26,756 nt of DNA from Didymodactylos carnosus (lineage: Eukaryota > Rotifera > Eurotatoria > Philodinida > Philodinidae), in assembly GCA_905250885.1 (NCBI GenBank), contig CAJNOQ010002029.1:1-26756 (forward strand). Reading direction: 5' to 3'. The translations under genes were made by a program, and so were the position numbers. Below the pieces are notes generated by a model. That model ran no database searches. It was not told where the DNA came from and was given only the letters and a program-made list of their open reading frames with translations. Within the stretch, counting starts at the first letter, position 1. Each line of letters begins with the position of its first letter. Shown here one piece after another: positions 21,432 through 26,756 of this stretch.

Positions 21432-23061
21432 AAATGATCACCATTAGTCCATTTTTTTAACGCTCTTTTTTCACGTTGACTTCAATATCAAATGAACAGT
21501 TAGTCGACTTTTTTTGACGAATTTTTGTAATTTCCCTTTTTTGCGGCCACATCAAATCTCAACGTTGCCAATTTTATCGTAACTAAGTCGAGAAAAGGCT
21601 ATCTTCAATGAAAAACGTCATTTTCTCTCAAATACCTGTGCTTTTCAAACTTATCATTGACAAACTTCTACTTCGTTTAATTCTCATCAAAATTTCGAGC
21701 CACTTTGCTGAAAAACATAATCTTTGATAGATTCTGAGTTCCGCATTATTCATCCTATCTCCGAGTCCATGGAGAAGACTTTCTTCTTCATTCGTTTTAT
21801 AATTTTCTATACGCAAACTCTGAATATCCCGAGGAGAAGGTCAACTACTTTATCGACCGAACATATCTATAATCCATTTCATATTACGTAGAAGATAAGA
21901 AAATTTCAGCTCTATATCTTAGAATGGAAAAAGGATCAAGATCGGGTTTGAGCTGTCGTGTAGCGAAGAGTACATAACTGTACGATGAAGCTGAAGTTCT
22001 CCATCGTATCTCACGTGTTTTGCGAGGAGACCTTTGGACAACCATGTCTTCAAGCAAGGAAGCATTGGTTGATTTCAGTCGAAAGAAATTTTAAAGTCCG
22101 GGATCTGCTCCACAAAGTCATGTACGTAACAGACTATTCCACTCTCTCGTCTGGGTGCTGACCTCACTTACTGAACTCCTGAAAAACCACGCTTTCCGAC
22201 TTGGTTGAACGTGAAAACATGTTTTCAATAATGCTGAGTCTCATCACAATGTTTGTGCTCCTCTTCATAGTAGGTGAAGGTCGGTATAGAATGATCACTA
22301 AGATAGCCGCTTTTTGTTTCACCTGTTCAGAACAGAAGGCCGAAGCTCAGTCATTGCTCACATTAGTAAGCTGAAATCTTCGACATGAATTTAGGAAACG
22401 TTTCTTGACATAATGCAGATGTAAAAAGATAAACTTGTTTTCCTAGTTTCACATAGATTTCCATGTGATCTAATAAAATTCATCAGTTTTTGGTTTGAAT
22501 CAACAATTTTTTCTAACAATATCAGTATTGAGAAGGATCTCTTCGGAATTTATGCCGAACATTTCATCTCACTATTAGTGAGATGAAATGTTTCTTCAAA
22601 CTGACATAGAAAACAGAGAGGTGTACATTCTAGTTAGTTTTATTTTAATCTGTTAGGTTCACAGAATATAGAGTAATTTCATAGTGAGTGCAGTGAACAT
22701 TTGGATTAAAAGAAAAACAAATTTCAAACTTAGAAGCAATATCTATCGTGTATCTCATATATCAACGTCATATCGTTCTTTTCCGTTCTCTTCTTCTATT
22801 TTAGGAAAAAAATCTCTGGTTCACTCTCTATCGTTTCTTACTTTTCTTTTTTCGTTTCTGTGAATAAATCTATCAAATATAGGAAGCGCTTAAAGCGATT
22901 CAAGCGATGAACAATTTGACGGCATCCCTTAGTTACTAGGCATAACACCCTCACCTCTCAGGAGTTTTACAATGCGGAACGTAAGGCTCAACGCCTCGAA
23001 ATAATTACATATAGCAAAGATAGAAAGAGATCAAGAGCACATTAAGCCTTAACTGTTTCGG
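21432..23061. other. Mosaic of relic-like segments without a supported gene
   Basis: This contains a perfect 17-bp-arm hairpin at 22558-22592 and two coding-like but broken plus-strand segments. One, at 21981-22208, is 75 codons with a single TAA at codon 38 and includes LHRISRVLRGDLW. The other, at about 22885-23044, needs one frame change and includes QEFYNAERKAQRLEI. Neither is recognised. They may be fragments of transposable elements. Confidence 0.35.
22558..22592. repeat. Perfect hairpin, 17-bp arms with 1-nt loop
   Basis: AACATTTCATCTCACTA is followed after one base by its exact reverse complement TAGTGAGATGAAATGTT. The arms are perfect and the sequence is not low complexity. It could be the tip of a foldback element or a cruciform site. 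Confidence 0.85.
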
Positions 23062-24334
23062 TTAATCTTTTCCAAATAACTGTATATAATGTCCTTTGGT
23101 AAACAAGTTACTACTAATGCGATCTTCATATATTTGTTGTTGGGAATATAGAGCAATACGGACTGTCGACTTACCATTAATTAATCTCTTTTCCACTTTC
23201 CTTGGTCGTAAATTGATGTTTTTTAACACTGTTCTCAAGGTTTTGACTTTAAATTTAAAATAAATTGGTCGCTCTACACATATATTGAAATCTTTCCGAT
23301 GGTATTTTTACGAACTCTCATTATCCTTCATCTTTCTATAGTGCATGGATTGACGATGTGTCTTATTTTCATGTGGTACAAGAGCTGGTAATTGATTGGG
23401 TAGATGTGAGGATATCGACAAACACGATGGGGAATGAGAATGATTATGGATAGGTTGTAATGATGAGAAGTAATGTTGATGAAAGGCGGTCAAAATTGAA
23501 TGAATCATAAGATGTTTGATGCGTCCCTAACATGCATTTTATCAAATGCTAAGTCATTTATCGTAATCCCACAATTAATAGTTTAAATTTTAATTCATCA
23601 GCCAGGTTGTTTAGTTCATTATTATATCGATATATGTTTTCCGCCAGCTATATTTCATCAAATCTTCTAGATACGCGAAGACAAGGGAATCAATGGGTTA
23701 TGAAGATCTGTAACGATAATAATTGTGGATGATAACTATGAAATACTGTTATAATATACTTAACTTGTTCAATGGCTTCATGGGATGGTATATGACGGGA
23801 CGTAAGGTGTTCGTTCCTATTACAAATCCAATTCCCACCGACGAAGAAACTGCTTCAATAATTTCAGGTAGACTAATTGTTGATTGTATGGATAATTTTG
23901 GATTGTATTGATTAATCCATTCAGCACCTCGCACAGTTTTAATATCAACGTCATAGTTCGGCTGTCGAAGACATTCTGGTAGATGTTTAAGGTGGCTGTC
24001 GGCGAGAAAGAGATATGACGATCATTTTTGTATTGCAATACTATTACGGGGTTGACTTTCACTACGTGGTACTATAGTTAAATCTGGCATGTCCGTGGGG
24101 CCAGAAAAAAACCCGGTCTCCTACCGGCAGTTCGTCTAAATCCATAGGTGTGTCTTCTGTATTTTGTAATGTTGTTGCTATGATAGGAATTCGTTGTGCC
24201 ATTACTGGTAGTACTGATAATTCCACTGTTTCAGTGGCATGATTAACTACTGTTAGTTTTTCCTGGACTTCAAAATCGGATCTTGGTGTTACTGGTTCTG
24301 TTACTGGAGTGTAAAATACTGTACCTATACTCAC
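23062..24334 (-). pseudogene. Decayed SGNH-hydrolase-domain retroelement ORF1
   Basis: The minus strand encodes one protein of about 420 residues broken by frameshifts and stops. Reading from 24334, there is an N-terminal acidic linker (TEDTPMDLDEL). After a frame change near 24085 and a stop near 24020 comes SSYLFLADSHLKHLPE, carrying the SGNH block I Asp-Ser. Next comes GIGFVIGTNTLR (block III, GTN), then PCLRVSRRFDE, NIYRYNNELNNLADEL and NDLAFDKMHVRD, whose DKMH fits the block V DxxH. A His/Pro/Ser-rich linker follows, and a small basic C-terminal domain (VKTLRTVLKNINLRPRKVEK... to FGKD) ends in TAA at 23062-23064. Esterase-like domains are known in ORF1 of CR1/L2-type LINEs. The coding strand matches that of the RT relic. 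All three catalytic blocks are still readable, but the gene is dead. Confidence 0.65.
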
Positions 24335-24848
24335 GGTTTTGTTTATTCTGTTTTCAGATGGTATTACAACTGTTATTGATGTTAGCGAGTCAACGGTTGA
24401 ACATCAGCGACCAGAGCCTATGCCGACTTTCTTTATATTGTTTGAATAAAATTCAACTCAAAATAGCGGTAATCGACCATGCTGATCATCGCGGCAATGT
24501 TTTTATTCTCATCTCGCATTCTTTTCTGACCAGTAAAAAAGATTTATTGCCAAGTAGACTTTGTAGTGGTACGAGGTACTCATGAAAATGATTTTTTTGC
24601 TATCCTGAGTGCAGCGGTGGACTCAATTTCCATTTATAAATTGTTTGTAGATGCTTCTGTTTTTACATGGGATTTTTAGCTGGCTAAATTGAATAACAGA
24701 GCATGTAACAATGTAATCGAATCTCCGTTGTTGAAAGAACTTGTATCACAGCTCGTTAATTGGTTCACAAAAATTTAATCGGGAGGTTTTTCACGTGTCT
24801 TGGAAATGAAACAATCGGTTCATCAATCTATTGCGGAAAATTATCAAA
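24335..24848. other. Short gene-free stretch
   Basis: No supported coding region is present. The frame at 24283-24585 (+) overlaps the 5' part of the SGNH relic on the other strand and is its shadow. Confidence 0.45.
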
Positions 24849-25319
24849 ATGCCTAAAGAGTTTTCTGTCGAACTTAAAGAAGTCTACTTTTGTGTTATCG
24901 ATTTTATTGAAAAAGAAACGAATGGATCAACAATTCCACTTGGCTTGACCACTACTCGTATCCTTGCTATACTTAGTATCTCTAAAAGATCGCTGTTTAA
25001 TCTGAAGGCCGAAATGAATAAAGAAAAAGAAACATCAGCTGAAGTTGAAGAAGTAGAGAGTATGAATCTTCGCTCACACTCGTCTTCTGCAAATACGGTC
25101 TTTCCTTCTTCATCGACATCTACTCTTACAGTATCGTCGTCGTCTACGAATCCTCTCGCCGATGAAAAGCGCAATTTCTTCGCCTTCTCAGCATCCAGTA
25201 TTGTAACTGTTCCAAATCTCGAGTCACCAAAGAAGAATTTTTTTACTGATGAGAAAAGAATGCTAGATGAGAATAAACATTGCCACAATGATCAGCATGG
25301 TCGATTACCGCTATTTTGA
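24849..25319 (+). CDS. HTH-like N-terminal ORF, possible transposase fragment
   Basis: The frame opens at 24831, but MPKEFSVELKEV at 24849 is the more natural start. This gives 156 residues to the TGA at 25317. The first 60 residues predict several helices. The stretch TTTRILAILSISKRSLFNLKAEM looks like a helix-turn-helix of the kind at the N terminus of some DDE transposases. A Ser/Thr-rich, low-complexity region (about 70-105) follows, then FFTDEKRMLDENKH. No DDE catalytic core follows within 500 bp, so if it is a transposase it is truncated. The minus-strand frame 24884-25288 is its shadow. The family assignment is tentative; an independent small DNA-binding protein is the alternative. Confidence 0.45.
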   Translation: MPKEFSVELKEVYFCVIDFIEKETNGSTIPLGLTTTRILAILSISKRSLFNLKAEMNKEKETSAEVEEVESMNLRSHSSSANTVFPSSSTSTLTVSSSSTNPLADEKRNFFAFSASSIVTVPNLESPKKNFFTDEKRMLDENKHCHNDQHGRLPLF

Positions 25320-25803
25320 GTTGAATTTTATTCAAATAAAGAAATTTGGCATAGGTAGGTCTCCGTGGCTTGCCTATAGCTCCCGAACGGTAAAAGCTAA
25401 ATCAAAAATCTACGGTTGGTGGCAAATGACAGGCAATCATCTACTCTATCGAATGTATGTCCAACGATAAAGCCTGTGTTATACAAAATTTCAGCGCTAA
25501 GCGTGCTTCAAAAAGTTTCACAGATAGGTCGCCGAAAGTCGGTGTGGGGTCGCTGGATGTTAACAGAAAAGCATAAAGTTATCTTTTCTCTTTCCAACAA
25601 CGAAAAAACTGTTCGAATAATAAATTGTAATCGAACTAGGATTGTACACAATTCAAACTGTCCAAAAACTTTTGATTCAAAAACTCTACCAAAACCATGA
25701 CTTCGATATTCAATAATGGTAATGAGCTTAACGCTTACTTACTCACTCACGTCAGTTTATAAGGGAACAGTTTTGAAATCGAAGTACTACAAGAAAGTAA
25801 GAA
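25320..25803. other. 5' flank of the DUF4515 gene
   Basis: This is about 480 bp between the HTH ORF and the coiled-coil gene. Frames at 25267-25470 and 25416-25700 (+) overlap each other and show no domain. They might be decayed downstream parts of the HTH element. The last 60 bases should hold the promoter and 5' UTR of the next gene. No TATA-like box stands out. Confidence 0.4.
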
Positions 25804-26756
25804 ATGCCACCGAAAGGCAAGGGGAAAAAAGGAAAAAGTGAAAAAAAACCAAAAGAAGCTGAAGAAATCTTACGTCCATCAGAAAAAGAACTTATTTTGC
25901 AGAAAGAGTAAGCTCATGACCAATAGCTTGATCTTCGTACCAGTGATCGTTTCTATTATTCTGTTTAGATTGGATGATAAAGTTCGTGAATTAGCCGAGA
26001 TTAAACTGCGCGTACGTTCTGCGTATCCTTTAGAAGACATTATATACTTTTTGTTTGCTTACCTAAAATAATTGTTCTACTCGAACGTTTGATATGCCGC
26101 TAAGTATATGCCTAGAAATCTTTTACAAAATATTTCGAAAGGAATGTTTTTTAGACTTTGAGAGGAGAGAAAAATGTTTATGATTGCTTCTTTCTCTAGT
26201 GAATAGTTTAAGTAATATTTCATAAGCAATTAATAACTATTTTAAATGTGTTTTTCTTAACCAATTATCGGCAAGAGGAAAATAATTGGCTTAATGAAGA
26301 AGCAAACAAAGTTCGATCAGAAACTGTAAGTGACATTGTTCTTTTACAACCCTATCGCTGAATTTATTAGTTTGCTCTAGGCAGAATATGTTACATACAT
26401 GTCAAAGAAAACGAATATTCGTCAAACAAAAATTGTCACATTAACCGATTATCATAAACAAGAAATTGAAGATATCAAAACTGAGAAAGAAAATATGCTC
26501 AAAGAATATGAGCAAAAGAAAGAAGGTTAATTGAATCTCACATGATACTGTATATGTCAGAGTTAAACACTGTCGACTAATTTTAGAACTACGGAATCAA
26601 CTAATGCGTAAAGAACAACTGTTATCTCAAACAAGAAAAGAACTGGAAAACATGAAAGAATATAAAGTACTAAATCGCTTATTGTTACTGTATTGATACG
26701 ATCTTTTGTTCTTTTCTTTTCTGTTTAGGATATTCAAGAGCATCAGAACAACGAAT
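25804..26756 (+). CDS. DUF4515-type coiled-coil protein (BBOF1/CCDC166-like), 5' part
   Basis: Exons are 25804-25907, 25969-26011, 26278-26325, 26381-26525, 26587-26666 and 26729 to the window edge. All junctions are GT-AG and keep one frame. Introns are 55-62 bp except the second (266 bp). The product starts MPPKGKGKKGKSEKKPKE, the lysine-rich start seen in basal-body coiled-coil proteins. It then becomes an almost pure heptad-like helix. It includes LRENNWLNEEANKVRSET, then AEYVTYMSKKTNIRQTK and EIEDIKTEKENMLKEYEQ, which fits the DUF4515 pattern (E-N-x-W-L-x-E-E followed by a YMSK/RQ segment). A structural role at cilia or basal bodies is inferred from the family. The acceptor of exon 3 (GGCAAGAG) is purine-rich and the least certain junction. 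The 3' part of the gene lies outside the window. Confidence 0.8.

Noticed and set aside
1..26756. CRISPR array, operon or bacterial signals
   Set aside because: The window is eukaryotic with spliced genes. The short repeats are irregular and have no constant-length spacers.

Overview
This is a eukaryotic nuclear window. It is AT-rich, gene-poor and full of repeats. Three conserved genes are interrupted by GT-AG introns, most of them only 55-62 bp long. The compact introns, the low GC, the many small foldback elements and a decayed retroelement ORF with an SGNH-hydrolase-like domain suggest a bdelloid rotifer, perhaps Rotaria-like. That assignment is inference from gene style. No lineage-specific marker, such as a spliced-leader gene or telomeric repeat, was seen.

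Layout. 1-474 holds a TTATTACTT-type array and a foldback element. 560-1861 (-) is an intronless type II membrane protein resembling the O-fucosyltransferase-like glycosyltransferases. 1862-4080 is mostly empty, with one unexplained 50-codon coding-like block at 2471-2623. 4081-6981 (-) is a complete six-exon PPWD1, a spliceosome-associated WD40/cyclophilin protein. 6982-9615 is non-coding apart from a 134-bp miniature element at 8356-8489. 9616-11399 (-) is a soluble family I inorganic pyrophosphatase with a clear three-exon core and a probable fourth, 5' exon. 11400-14006 has no convincing gene.

From about 14.0 to 24.3 kb the window is dominated by mobile DNA. There is a 391-bp foldback element and, next to it, a 1558-bp TIR element carrying many copies of a GTCAGGTT motif. 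These are followed by a palindromic repeat block, a pair of 75-bp near-identical dispersed repeats, a GC-shifted block bounded by TTAAGAGCCCC-type motifs, a decayed LINE reverse transcriptase (-), and a decayed SGNH-domain protein (-) that is probably a non-LTR retroelement ORF1. A possible two-exon gene tail (+) lies at 21008-21246. At 24849-25319 (+) is an ORF with a helix-turn-helix-like N terminus that resembles a transposase N-terminal fragment.

25804 to the window end (+) is the 5' part of a multi-exon coiled-coil gene of the DUF4515 type (BBOF1/CCDC166-like, ciliary basal body). I assembled six exons by splice site and phase.

The host genes look like unrelated housekeeping or structural functions: splicing, pyrophosphate removal, glycosylation and cilia. 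There is no sign of a functional cluster. The most interesting material is the mobile DNA between 14 and 24 kb.
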